From contig NRSV01000062.1 in assembly GCA_002286855.1 (NCBI GenBank), positions 150,606-214,605 on the forward strand: a stretch of DNA of 64,000 nt, written 5' to 3'. Shown piece by piece: positions 20,604 to 32,110 of the stretch. Source of the DNA: Bipolaris cookei. Taxonomy: Eukaryota; Ascomycota; Dothideomycetes; Pleosporales; Pleosporaceae. The translations under genes and the position numbers were made by a program. Position 1 is the stretch's first letter. The number at the start of each line of letters is the position of its first letter. The notes below the pieces were generated by a model. It did not search any database, was not told where the DNA came from, and saw only the letters and a program-made list of their open reading frames with translations.

Positions 20604-23600
20604 CTACTCCAGACAAAATCTTTTAGAGGGCCTATCTTTTGAAGGAACATGCCTTTTTCTTTTCTTGCTATCGTCGCAATGACAGACATTCCTACCCGCA
20701 TAACCCACGGCATGATGATCTGGTCTACCAAAATCAGCGTCTAGCAGCTGTAGCCTTGTGAGCTGCGCTAAAGATTGTGGAAATCCACTGATATTGTGCT
20801 GGATAAGGTTGCTGAACTGTAAATAAATAGATATGCGCTGGTCGACATAGTAAGCTTTGAACCGAACGGTTTTGCAGTAATATCCACAAGTAGCGCAAAT
20901 ACTAGAGCTATCAATGCGGCCTAAGCTGGTACCGTCTTCGGTGGTAAAGGCAGCATTTGGATATTCTTCCAGAATTCGCTCAACTAGCGCTTGGGTATTT
21001 GGACTGCGACAGCGGATAGAGCCTGAGCAAACTATTGACCGCATCCTCGTCACCGGCTTCGAGATAAGTTCGAAAAAGAAGGAGTTAGCAAAAAGTGTCT
21101 GTAGGAGAGTGGAAAAATCATAGTTCTCGAGGAAGGTCGTAGCTAGGCCTTCTAGCTCTGGCATCTTGCTAACCTCATCGAGCAGAGGCTCCTTGCTTAA
21201 TGGTATGTTGATGCGGAAGTACTTGTGCCGCTCGTCTCGAGGAACTCTGTTCAAATGTTCCTCCCAGCCGCTTTGAGCGTCTAAGACGGCATTGAAAAGT
21301 CGGAACAAGCGCGGAAAGAAGCGGTTGCGGAAGCCCAGTCTTCTTGAAATGACCTGGGGCGACTCTGCATCACGAGCAAAGCCTGTTCCTATCGAAACAA
21401 CTATGTCAGGTTCAGTATCCCAGATGGCTTTGGACTCCCACTCAGCCGGGCCGATGGGATTGTTGTGCTTCCCAGCACCACCATCTTGTAGGAATCCCAA
21501 CCCCCGAATGAACTTTGCCGGAAAATATGATGGAGCAGCAGAAGTTGCCCGCGCTCTAGCTAGAGTGAGTGTTTGGATTTTGCAGAAGAAAATAAAAACC
21601 TACACTTCGCAGATGAGAGCTTCATCTTCTAGGCGAGAAGCTCGATGGTGTTCGTAACCTACCGCAGTGAATAAGTCTCAAGCATCAATTTAAGACACAA
21701 GCTTTTACCTTGCCTGACTCCCACTCCATTATAGTTTGAAAGAATGCAGAGTCTCGAACTGGACACGGTCATTGTAGTTACCGCTACTTTCAGTCCCGAA
21801 ATGTGCGCGTCCGATTCTAAAAAGCCAAAAAATAAGGTGTCTGACCCAAAAACCTCTTTCGCGCATGCTTCCATCTCGCCAGCTCCGTACGTGCTGTCCG
21901 TTAGCAAAGCAGTCATTAGACTGTACAGTTTTGCTAATATGCCATTTCCGAACGGTTGGCGAGGTAAGAAGACCCGTTTCGACAGCTTCTTGAAGGTAGC
22001 AATGCAAGCAGCCATGTTCTGGCGCAAAAGGAACATGAGCACGATGAGGCCACCTGCATTTTGCCATCAGTAACTAGTGACTACCAAGTGGAAAGACTGA
22101 GACGATACTTGCCTGTACTTGTGCCTAATGTCAAGTCAAACTCGTCGTAGATAGGATATGGGAGCTTTCGATATTGATCAAGCGCATGTAATATCCTTAG
22201 CGTGGATATTCCACGGATACCACCTCCGTCGAGGACAAGCAAGCGGCTTCCTGCTGTCGGTGGCTTGAGACGTATTGTTAATTTACCTTTGGATTGGCAC
22301 AAAATGCACTGAGAGATGCAGTATGCGTATTCCATGTAAGATGATTTGGATCCAAGCCTGCAAGTGCAGGTATCGCACAGCGCATGTCCACAGCGCAGAA
22401 TGTGCTCAGGCTTCCGAAACAGACAGTAAAGACATAGATGAGTGCTGTACATAGTTTTCCAATCGATATTGATGCTCTGGATATTTCGCTTGTGTAGCTC
22501 CACTGCCGTAAGTGTCTCTTCGTCAACCTTGGAACAAAATTGACAAAAGATGACTCTGAGCTTTGTACATAAAGCGCGCGCCGAGACTTCCCGATAGGGA
22601 GAAACTAATGAAAAGGCTTTGTTGCAATGGGTTTGGTATAGCAACTCGAAGACCACCGATGGTTTGAAGCCTGCTTGCTGAGATGAAAATATGGTAGCTA
22701 GAGTATGGAGTACTTACGATGCATGCCTGGCGGAAGACTATCTAGCATAATTGCAGAAGCCATGTATTCCAAAGTAGCTTCTTGGCTCATCTGGTTAGTG
22801 GTGCACAACTCTAAAAAGTTCTGCAGGTAGAGCCAGAGATGGTCTTCTACTGGATTGCATTGGCGTGTAGCGAAGATAAAGTTGAATGGTGTGGAGATGC
22901 ATGATGCAGTGTGTCCTAATGCAGACTCAAAAAAGACGTTGAGATGATGGGCTGAGTAGAGCATCCTAGAGGCACTTCTACTTTTCCTTACTATCTCCAC
23001 GCTGGAAAGCATGGCTCTTTCTAGAGCGAAAAACCGGGAAGATGGAGCCTTGCGTCGAAGAGCCGGCAATACTACGCGCTGAATACTACCAAATGTGGGC
23101 AGACCTAAGTAGCCTCTGTGCCTGTAGGTGCTGCTGGTGATGAGAATAACCCGAGGCTTCCAACCCCCTGAAAGTCTAGCATGATTGGTACATCGTTGCA
23201 GGAATTGGATACCTTCCTCACGAGTGGAGAAATCGTCGAGGAAAAGACAAACAACGTCGATAAACGATATTAGTAACCTTCCGATAATGATTTCCACAAG
23301 AGAATCGGTTTCCCTTGCCCGTGACTGATGTGACAGCCACCTGATCTTATGAAGAGGCCGTCCATTCTGCTTCCGCAATGGTTTTTGCTTGCTGCACGCG
23401 TTGTCCAGATCTATACTTGCAACTAGGAGTGGATGCTTACTATCTAACGTTGAATTATCTGGTTCTAGCTGCACGATACCACGTGATCTTGCATTGGCTC
23501 GCCCTGGTAACAGCGCTTGGATTGCAGCTTCTTTTTCGCGCTTGCCAATCAACAAGACAGTGGAGGGGAAGTGGGCATGCGGGTTGCAAAGACTAGCGGT

Positions 23601-23690
23601 GGCGCGTTGCAACGCCCCGCCACACATCAAGAACCAATCAGTTCCAGTCTGAAAGCCGTATAGCCAGTCTGAACTGTTCCGGGGAGACAT
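20604..23690 (-). CDS. Patatin-like phospholipase with RING-type zinc finger
   Basis: Five exons in phase (23690-22718, 22670-22113, 22053-21709, 21658-21604, 21555-20604) encode 960 residues. The order is a 320-residue N-terminal regulatory region (STVLLIGKREKEAAIQALLP...LVASIDLDNA), a RING-like finger (CLYCLFRKPEHILRCGHALC, then C-x-C), the patatin domain, and a C-terminal Cys/His region. Patatin hallmarks are intact: oxyanion loop DGGGIRGIS, nucleophile motif GTSTGG, E-V-A-R-A-T-S-A-A-P, and the catalytic Asp in LQDGGAGKHNNPI. It should hydrolyse acyl lipids in the cytoplasm. Intron 22054-22112 has a GC donor (GCAAGT) with an AG acceptor. A TATA-like TATTTATATAG lies about 60 bp upstream of the ATG. 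Patatin-like proteins (plp) are recurrent Starship cargo. Confidence 0.88.
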
Positions 23691-23870
23691 CTGTGTACAA
23701 TAGCGATATAACAGAGCCTATGTACACGCTGTCCCAGAATTTGTCTATATAAATACTTTTGGCAGAGAAGCAGCTTCTTGCTAAACGCATTTTTGGGGTG
23801 GGCATCAACTGTGATAATCTATTTATACATAACTTGGATCTGTCAGAAATCCCACTGACGAGACCACAAC
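23691..23870. promoter_or_regulatory. Short bidirectional promoter between plp and DUF3723 gene
   Basis: Only 180 bp separate the two divergent start codons. The palindromic-like CTATATAAATAC at about 23745-23756 reads as a TATA element on either strand, so the pair is probably co-transcribed. Regulation is inferred from spacing alone. Confidence 0.5.
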
Positions 23871-26130
23871 ATGTGTACAAAGTTCGAAAGATTTCGGTAT
23901 TACCTGGGTACTGCACAAATAAAAGTACTGAACTTATGCTATAGTGCACCAACTACAGATTTGGATGACTGCGAAGGCTGCTGTATATCTGACTTGCAAC
24001 ATAATCTGCCGGCTCTTATTGGGCTTTCCGATTATCAGGATTGTTTAACCAGTGCAAATATCACTACAGACAAATTATATGCTGTCGGACTATCTCCGAA
24101 ACTTACTCTTCCAGAGGACGTCGAGTTGCCATGCCTTCACGGACGGTTTCGGTTAGAGAATGCAAAACGAGAGGGATCACAATATCAAGACGATTGGTGG
24201 CTCGTTGATCTTTACACTTCAGGTGAGAGCACAATCTTCTTGTCCACATGTGGCTGTTAAGTAGTTAGCATAGATACTCCCTCGACTACGTTGACCCAGA
24301 TTCGTCAATTCTATAGACAACATGCGGCTCTATGCGACGGGGAAAAGTTTCTCCATGTCCGGTTCTACGAACAGGAGAAGAATTACGCCGTTGCCTCGAA
24401 ATGGAAAAAGTTATTAGGAACTAAGACAAAGAGTATGAATCAAGTGTTGCGCAATGAATGGCTTCGCGATTGTCTCGAGAAACTAGAGCCCTTTCGTTCT
24501 CTCTGGATGGGTTTCCAGCTCGGTTCCTTCCCACTCATCCTGAGCTGGCGATGCACCCAGGTATGACTTCCTAAAATCTAAACAAATTAGATTGCTTAAT
24601 CCTTCAGGAGATAGAGTGCTATCTTGAGAAGATGCATAGGATCTGGTACACAATCACAGGTGGCGACACTTATCTGTGCGACGAATACACTGTTGACAAA
24701 CTTGGAGGTCTTGCACCTTTTTGGAGTGCCCATGACCGCTCTCGGATCGAGAGCATGTTTGCCGCAGGGCAGATATTTCCTCGTGCACGCGATCCTGCTG
24801 TACGCGCTCAAATCTATCAAAAGGTTCTCGCTGTTAGAGGATTCGTCCTGACGTTCCGGACCTTCTTCAAACAAGTCAAGATACTAGGACCTATCATGCA
24901 CTCTTTGAGAGAGTTGTTTCCTGCAAGTGAGTTCTACCCTACAAGGGACGAATTCAGCCTAGACTCCAGACGTCTTCCCTCAGTAAGAGACGTCCTGCTT
25001 CAGCGTTGGCGCGAGCGGCCCGAACCAAATAAGCAGCAATACATGTTACAATACAACGAAATCGACGAGCGCTCTGTTGAATGTAGCGATCCTAGATTGT
25101 ATTCGTACTGGCAACTCTGCTTGTATTTGCTTCGCCATTCGCAAGGTCATCAGGGCTTTCCAAAGACACGATACTGGGCAGAGCCGTCTGAGCGTCCTGG
25201 ATGGGTAATTCGACTTGGCCAATTTGCGCGCAGGCTTGGGTTTGAGTCTGAGCAGATATCATTACTCTGTAATCAAGACCCCAATCTTTCCCAGATCCGC
25301 ATCCATATGCTAGAAGAACGACCCAGTACCTCTTTCTCTGCACCCGCAGACAAGTTCGATACAGAAGCCCATTCACGGCAAAGAGGTCAAGTGATCTTTA
25401 ATTATCGCCCACCTACTGTTACCCCTTTGATGACAACCGATAGCGCGACTGCTTTACGGGTGCCTAGGACTCACCCTGAACTATTCCTTCCCACGATATG
25501 GAATGCTCTTACGCAGCAGCCGCGCTATGCTTTGACGGAATATGGAGTGCTTGTGTTAATCTGCTTGTCTTTCTTTGAAGGGTTTGGATCCAGCTCTATT
25601 GCCAATGTTTGCGAGGACCCTCAGCCAGTTCCATCGCTTCTGCGTTCATCTTCTGTATACTCAGTGCCCGCATATCCCGATTCTCATCGGACTAGTATCA
25701 CATTCTGGCATTTGCCCCAAAGGCGGGACATGAGTCCACTTGCTGAGTACGTTTGTGATACAACTATAGAGGACATTGGGAAAGTAGTGAACAACATTCG
25801 CGCGCAGGGTCGAGCCCCTTTATTCGCTTTAGTGGATAGCGATGGGCGACTCAGGCTTTGTGACCCCTCGCAGATCCTGTACCGCCGTAAACGATCTAAG
25901 CAACCGAAAGACGTTTACTATATATATCGCGAGGAAAACTGCAGGATTTGGATAATGAAGAAGCTCAACAGTTACCGAACATAGGCTTCATCACCTTGTA
26001 TGTAGTATCCGAAGTATTTGAGGCTAAGAAAGATGACGACCACATCTTTTTCTTTGGTATAGATCATCGTTTCCCCCCTCTTGTTGCATTAATTAAGCCG
26101 ATATTTGACCGTTCTATCGTGTTGGAATGA
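23871..26130 (+). CDS. DUF3723 family protein, frame break near C-terminus
   Basis: Large fungal protein of unknown biochemical function. Introns 24223-24273 and 24561-24607 splice in phase. DUF3723 landmarks appear in order: LGTAQIKVLNLCYS near the start, LPCLHGRFRLENAKR with DDWWLVDLY, LTQIRQFYRQ, SLWMGFQLGSFPLILSWRCTQ, YTVDKLGGLAP, and AVRGFVLTFRTFFKQVKILGP. The main frame stops at 25984. From about 25935 the next frame continues well-composed sequence (LQDLDNEEAQQLPNIGFITL) to a stop at 26130, so a one-base deletion in the GAAAAC run, or an unusually short 32-bp intron (25913-25944), separates the last 60 residues. DUF3723 (d37) is a recurrent Starship cargo gene. Confidence 0.82.
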
Positions 26131-26343
26131 GGATTCTCACTAATTGCGGCACGGTACAGAAGGTTTACTTCGGAACCTGTGGCCAAGGTCCTGAATTGCA
26201 CCCTTGTAAGTTGTTGTGGCACAGCATTGACATACGGGTATTAAACCTAGGAACCTGTTCTATAGGTGAAAAAGATGTTTGTGCAGAACGTTTCGCGTGT
26301 CAGAGAATAAGCACCTGTGCATAGGTTAGTGATCCCAACCACG

Positions 26344-27068
26344 ATGGAGAAAAACAAGGAGCGAGTGAAACACGCGTGCAATCGGTGCCGGTTCAAGAAA
26401 ACAAAGGTAATGATGCTCCTTATCTAGCTAAGCAGGACGCTGACATTAGTACTGTGTGATGGGGAGCGTGTATGCTCTAAGTGTCGAGCTGAGGATTCTT
26501 TATGTGATTATAGCTATGATGCGGTCCAAGTGCGAAAAAGAGATTCACCGTAAGCGTTGCTAGAAAAGCTAAGTGGCTGTTGCCTTTGACTTATTCTTTT
26601 TGTAGGATAGCGCTTCTTGAAGCGCAGAACAGACGACTACGGGACGCAGTTCAGACGCTTTACGAACATATCCAGGCTGGTCACAGTTTGCCAATTCTGC
26701 CACCACGGAGTCCGGAAGACAACCGCCCACTTTTGCACGACATCATAGAATATATAAGCACACTACGTGTGGGTATAACAACAAGGCCGGAACAGGCGCA
26801 GTCTCAGGTTTCGTGGCCGAACACGACGCCTGCTGTGTCTCTTTTGCGATCGCAGCCGGCAACGTCACTATCCCCGACTGTCGCTGCAAGTGTACCTGAA
26901 TTGGGCACCTTCGCGGCCACCTCGACGCAGCATAGCTTTCCATTCATGGGGTACAACGCAGCACAGATGAGCTACGAGTGTCTAGAAAGTGAAGTGGATC
27001 CACAAGAGCTTTGGACGTTGATTGATACAGACTCAGTCGAAGCTGCCAGACTATATCGAAACTTTTAA
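26344..27068 (+). CDS. Zn(II)2Cys6 transcription factor, splice acceptor damaged
   Basis: Fungal zinc-cluster DNA-binding protein. Exon 1 gives HACNRCRFKKTK, half of the C6 zinc cluster. Exon 2 gives CDGERVCSKCRAEDSLC, the second half. Exon 3 follows intron 26550-26605 with a dimerisation helix (IALLEAQNRRLRDAVQTLYE) and about 140 residues of Ser/Pro/Gln-rich activation-type sequence. The first intron starts GTAATG after 26405. To keep the cluster in frame it must end at 26454, where the sequence is CTG rather than CAG. The only nearby AG (26448-26449) throws the frame. One base change may therefore have disabled the gene. It lies just downstream of the DUF3723 gene in the same orientation. 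Confidence 0.7.
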
Positions 27069-27219
27069 TCGTGTAGAACAGATCAAGTGCATATGAATAT
27101 AATATAATTTCGACGGACGCACGTACAACAGCAAGGCTCAAGGAAATAACGATTTATCGCATTGTGTGTAGGCTAATTCTCCACATTCTCAGAGGCTTCC
27201 ATGCGTTGAGTAGATGCCT

Positions 27220-28322
27220 CTATATTGTCCGAGCAGAAGCCACGGACTCGGCGTCCTCATGGTCCAGATAATCATCCAGAATGATTCCCGTCGGTTTACT
27301 GTAGGCCTCAATGTCCTCAAACTCCGTGTTGTGAGATGAAGTATCGTCAAAATCTTGGTTACCGACATCGACCGAGTTCTTCGACGTATGCCCATTTTCC
27401 GCGATCTTAACTTCCAAGCGCTTGACATCATGGCATGTGTCTAGGTTTACAGTCTCCTTTTTTTGACTCTCTTCTGGTTCTGGAGTCTCTCCGATGGTAG
27501 CGCGAACATAACGATTAATGTCTGCAGTGGCTTCCCTGATCGCTCCGCTGGCGTCATGTAGCTGATCCCTCTGAACATCTACCGCACACTTCATAGCTTG
27601 GATGCGGGTATCTATTTCCTTTAAGCTAGGGCTATCTCCCAGAATCCAAACGGCCAAGTCACTTTTCTGATGAGCATGGAGAGCTCTATCATCCCCTGCT
27701 GCACACAACAGTGTACATGCCACTTCTGCGCGGCACGCAGCAACCCGTAGCATTAAATTTGCTTTGATATTTAGTTAGTTTCGTCCAATTCTAGTATTCA
27801 AACTCCATACATACCTATGACTACAACACAATCTTTGTCTGAAATGTCAGCAATCGGCTCGATGCTCAATGCTTCCAGTCGAAGCGGACAATGGAGAAAA
27901 ACGTCTTGGAGAAATCGTTCATATTGTTCGGAACCTAATATCTTCGCGACGTGAAGAAGCATGAAAAGTTGGGCTGTAGAAAGCGTGTCTGGCCTTAAAG
28001 TTCGCACAAGAAAACCGAACGCTACAGTGTGATGCACACGAGATGTAGCAGGGATCTTGTACTGTTGCAGAGCATCAGCCATCTTAACAAGCGTTTCCAA
28101 TGATATGTGAGCATTGGGGATAAAGGAGCCATGAGCCGACTGGCAGATTAAATGGAACGCCACGGGGTCTTCATCTGGCAGCTCAATCTTCTTGTGTGGC
28201 GACGCGTGTTGCGTGAAGAGCTTCTTGAACTCTGGGGATATTTGTGACATGATTGAAGAGGAGACAAGAAACCGATGTTGTTTAACAAGAATCTCGACGT
28301 CGCCATTTTCATATGGATTCAT
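27220..28322 (-). CDS. BTB/POZ domain protein
   Basis: Two exons (28322-27815 and 27761-27220) with a 53-bp intron containing an ACTAAC branch site give 349 residues. The N-terminus is a fungal BTB fold: GDVEILVKQHRFLVSSSIMS, SPEFKKLFTQ, KKIELPDEDPVAFHLICQSAHG, LVKMADALQQYKI. These domains mediate dimerisation and, in some proteins, recruit cullin-3 ligases. The C-terminal half is acidic and disordered (SQKKETVNLDTCHDVKRLEV, YLDHEDAESVASARTI). The start ATG precedes the BTB core directly. Fungal BTB proteins of this type rarely have a known role. Confidence 0.8.
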
Positions 28323-29112
28323 ACTGCTGTGGGATGAGTGTCGCTATGAAACAAGATATGCGAGCAATTCGATTGTAATTCATAACACAGCAGTTTATAT
28401 ACTCAGGCAACGGGAGGAATTGATCTTTATCACGTGAGTTAGAGGGTCTTACTAGATTAGCATGTATTCGTGCACATAAGTTTTCGAAAGGCCGCCAGCT
28501 GCTGGGAGATTTTGAAGTCGTCTGGCTATCTCGGATGCCGTTGTATGCCATTCACTCTGGGAATCTTGTGCAGGACGACATCCTGACGCAGAACTGCAGT
28601 TCTCCACTACGAGAGACTATTCTTCATCTAGCCATGTCTGTTGGATTTTTTATGGCATCTGACGGTTGGTGGCGTTGACGCCGTCAATATTAGCAACTAC
28701 GCCGCTTGTACCGGCGCTAATCACACCAATAAAACAGCTTCCGGCATTCCGGTCACACGTGTGATGGCGATTGTTGACGTTTTGGGCCTGCGTCTTCCGC
28801 GCGGGCCGTAATGTTCCGGGCATTCAGATCCATTTAGATTAATCTCCGGCCCACCAACGCTTCACGACATGGTATGTGTGCCATTTACGTACGTACGTAC
28901 AATGTTCAGTGGGTCAATAATCGAATTACCGTGCTACCCGGGCTGATAGGAGCAAAATAGACGCTAAGCCCAGATAGATACACTACAACGTACGATTTGT
29001 GGAGGCCAAGCCACAATTCCTCACATAACTAGTTAAGTGTTGTATTGTGTGTTATACTACATCGGCACAGGAAACAACAACGCACGATGATGAAATATTA
29101 TTCTCTTGGCTT
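28323..29112. other. Intergenic region with simple palindromes
   Basis: No gene is supported. It contains a CACACGTGTG palindrome near 28757 and a TACG tandem (TACGTACGTACGTAC) near 28888, both too short to assign. The middle part is more GC-rich than its surroundings and may be a decayed insertion. Confidence 0.4.
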
Positions 29113-31481
29113 CTACCTGAGACGCATCTTACCTGATTTTGTGATAGTTGCGTCTGTATTAGTTATAGTCACATCCTTGAGTTCCTCCCTTAGTTGTGAT
29201 ACTCGGTTAGAGCTAATTCCGCAATCATCACTAGGGATACGAATTATTGGGGCTGACGTCAAAGCTTTGTGGAGAAACGGTGCAGGTGGTGCTATATCCT
29301 CAGCTGAAGGAAACTCTAGCGCGGTAGGGGAAAAGGTTAGCAACGGGTCAAATGCTCGGCGAAGCAAGCGATGGTATACAGCAGTTAGTCCCGTGGTAAT
29401 CAACATAACGCATGCTTGCCCAATACACCGAGCTTTGCCCTGTGAGTCTCGTACAAGAAGGAATAGTGCTATTAGACAGGCTTGCATAACGTACAAACCT
29501 ATCAGGAGATGCTTCAATGCCTTGGGATAGAAAAGGCCTCCGTGGTCGCGTTTAGTTACAAGTATACTTGAGCGGGAGTAGACGATCCAGAACATGCTAT
29601 TGATAATGACCTGAAATGGAATAATGATTGGTGAGACGATAGCATAGAGAATTCCTGTCCTTCTTAGCATAAGCTATACTAAATATATCTAATGTGAGTG
29701 CCTACCAATGCAGGAAAGGTTTGTGAAGATGGGTACGAAAGTACCCCATTGGATATCTTGACCCCTTCTCCGTATGACCATCTGTGTGACGGACTTATCA
29801 AGAATTGGACTAAGGAATAATTTACCAAGTAAACGATCCATGCGTAACAAAGAGTTGGCACTGATTGATAGCCCCTGCAAAAGGATGTACGAAATGAAGT
29901 AATTGCTTGCTTTTGGTAGGTTTTTAGCCAAAGTTGCAGCTAGTGGAGCCCCATTAGCTATCTCGTTCGTAATAGCAGTCAGTCCCGCAGATAAAGACAC
30001 CACAAGGGTAACCTGGACAAGGAGGAAGTAAAAGTAATAATCCTGGATCTTAAGGTCAACACGGCTTCTGGTAGGAATGCCTTGTTTCCGAACAAGGTAG
30101 TCTAGCACGATAACAAACGCTCTTACTAAGGCGGCCACCAGAATGGGGGGTAGTACACCTTGTAACAGGCCTAATATGGATTCTGGAAGTTCACTGATCC
30201 AGCGCAGCCAAGCCACTGCCTGGCTCATGTAGATGATTTGGGAGAGGAGCCCTGCCAGAGCAACTGGCACAACACAAGCAGTTGCGGTTACTCCAATGAG
30301 CACATTTGAAAGTACGGTGCGTACAGTCCTATCTATCCAACTGATGTTGACATTGCTCCATATCACATCAACGACTGATAAAGGTAATGTTCGAGGGGTC
30401 ATGTAGCCCGACCTTGTATGGATTACCGTTTGACATGCCATTTGCGCCGCGAGTGGACTGGAAAACGTAACAAATGCCGACGGCAACAACGGAAACTCGT
30501 CTCTTTTTGTGCGATAGAACTCCATCTTCTCACTAGTTTTACGAAGTTCTTCCCGATAGAACATTGTAGTGTCGATCTTTTCGTGTCCCAGCCAGGCAAA
30601 GATATCCATGACATTCCGCAGCTGGTAGCCCATGCGCCTGCTTACTTTGGGAAACCTTGACTGCCTAGATCTCTTCTCTACGCCAGCTCTGCACACCTTC
30701 CTCATATTGGCCGTCTCGGCTGTCTCGAGGGCTTCAGCTAAGCGTTTCCGCTTTGCTGCTAGCTTGGAGATCGCGCTATAGTCACGATTGAAAGAGATCG
30801 TAGTGATCTCCCCAGGAAAGACCTGCAGCTGAGATGCGAGAGTCTTTTCGGACATCCAGTTGTCTGGTATAGAGTCGATAAGCACCGTGCGTAATGTCAT
30901 ATTTGGCGAGCGTTGTCGGGCTGCAACGTAAAAGGTAAGCTCGTTCCAGATAATCCAGCAGACATGTGCCGTAAATAGTGAACTTAATATGAGATGAACC
31001 CAGTAACGGTCTGCTTGATCAAGGCCAACATTTGACCATCCTAGTGTATCGAGCCCACTCACTTCGTTTCCAGCATTCTTTCCATTGGTGTAGTTTAGCG
31101 GAATGAGAATGGGCGTGATAAGAAGTGAAGCCGGAGTGAATATTAGAAGCAGAGACCGCAGGTACCGGCGGAAGAAGTATCTATCCAAGTGCTCAATTTG
31201 GCAGTCAGATCGGAGAAACTCGGTCGTGATGTGTTCTTTCCAGCTTGTACTGGTGTTCCTTGTATATGAAGGGTCGTTTTTACTGTTGTGATCAGCGTGG
31301 TAGCCGAGAGGATGTGACCAGCTTACTAGATATCGGGAAAGCGTGTGCGGATTGTGAGGAACAGAACGACTTCCAGTAAGAATATGGCTACAGAAAGGGT
31401 GATGGAAGCTATGAATGAGCTCAAAGAGACGCCATAGAGTTGGTGAGCTTTTGAAAACGATTGTCCAAACGTATCGTCCAT
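29113..31481 (-). CDS. CSC1/OSCA-type (DUF221) cation channel
   Basis: Membrane protein of the hyperosmolality-gated, calcium-permeable CSC1/OSCA family (TMEM63/anoctamin fold). Three exons, with introns 31283-31326 and 29655-29705, give 757 residues. The start MDDTFGQSFSKAHQ precedes the first helix (SFIASITLSVAIFLLEVVLF). Then come the conserved RTRFPDIY, the RYFFRRYLRSLLLIF helix, a cytosolic domain (TLRTVLIDSIPDNW, PSAFVTFSSPLAAQMACQT) and a many-helix core (IQDYYFYFLLVQVTLVVSLS, SNYFISYILLQGLS, GILYAIVSPIIIPFQVIINS). All joints restore the family pattern, so the gene looks intact. Frame extends 5' into the hairpin array, but the ATG at 31481 fits the family. Confidence 0.88.
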
Positions 31482-31550
31482 AGCTCTGGTCTGACGTTCC
31501 GTCTCTAGACCAGAAATTATCCCATAGAACGAATCGATTCTGAACTGCGA

Positions 31551-31935
31551 AGGCCTTTTTAATCTCTGCTTCATCCTAGACACAACCCTATCTAGTCTAG
31601 CGTGGGTAGCCAAGACACTTCAGAGAGCTCTTGGGTACCTACGCTAGACCAGATTGATCCGCAGAGGTGAAGGTCTTTTTGATGTCTACTTCATCCTAGA
31701 CACAACCCTATCTAGTCTAGCGTAGACACCCAAGAGCTCTCTGAAGTGTCTTGGCTACCCACGCTAAACTAGATAGGGTTGTGTCTAGGATGAAGCAGAG
31801 ATTAAAAAGGCTTTCGCCGCTGCAGATCAATCCGGATCAATCCGGATCAATCCGGCCTAGCGTAGACACCCAAGAGCTCTCTGAAGTGTCTTGGCTACCC
31901 ACGCTAGACTAGATAGGGTTGTGTCTAGGATGAAG
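31551..31935. repeat. Large hairpin array of inverted and direct repeats
   Basis: The segment 31561-31636 is the reverse complement of 31728-31803 (about 76 bp, near-perfect; shared core CACAACCCTATCTAGTCTAGC). A further partial inverted/direct copy lies at 31689-31735, and a third copy of the right arm at 31868-31935. Three tandem ATCAATCCGG units occupy 31827-31856. The array sits immediately 5' of the channel gene, and its outermost arm reads in frame with it. Confidence 0.85.
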
Positions 31936-32110
31936 TAAAGGTGACCAGCCAAGCGCATCCGGTACGGACCGTACTGGCCCGGCGGAAGACAGGCTGTAGT
32001 TTTCATACTTGCAACTGTAAGTGACTTACTATGTTTAATATCTAGTATTTTAATCGTAAGACTTAAGCTACCAACTCTATCTAAAACATGTGCCTGTTTA
32101 GGTTTTCAGC

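Noticed and set aside
23638..23952. 104-codon minus-strand frame over the plp/DUF3723 gap
   Set aside because: It runs through both starts and the shared promoter, and overlaps a better plp start in another frame.
29045..29530. 161-codon plus-strand frame
   Set aside because: Antisense to the well-supported last exon of the CSC1 gene.
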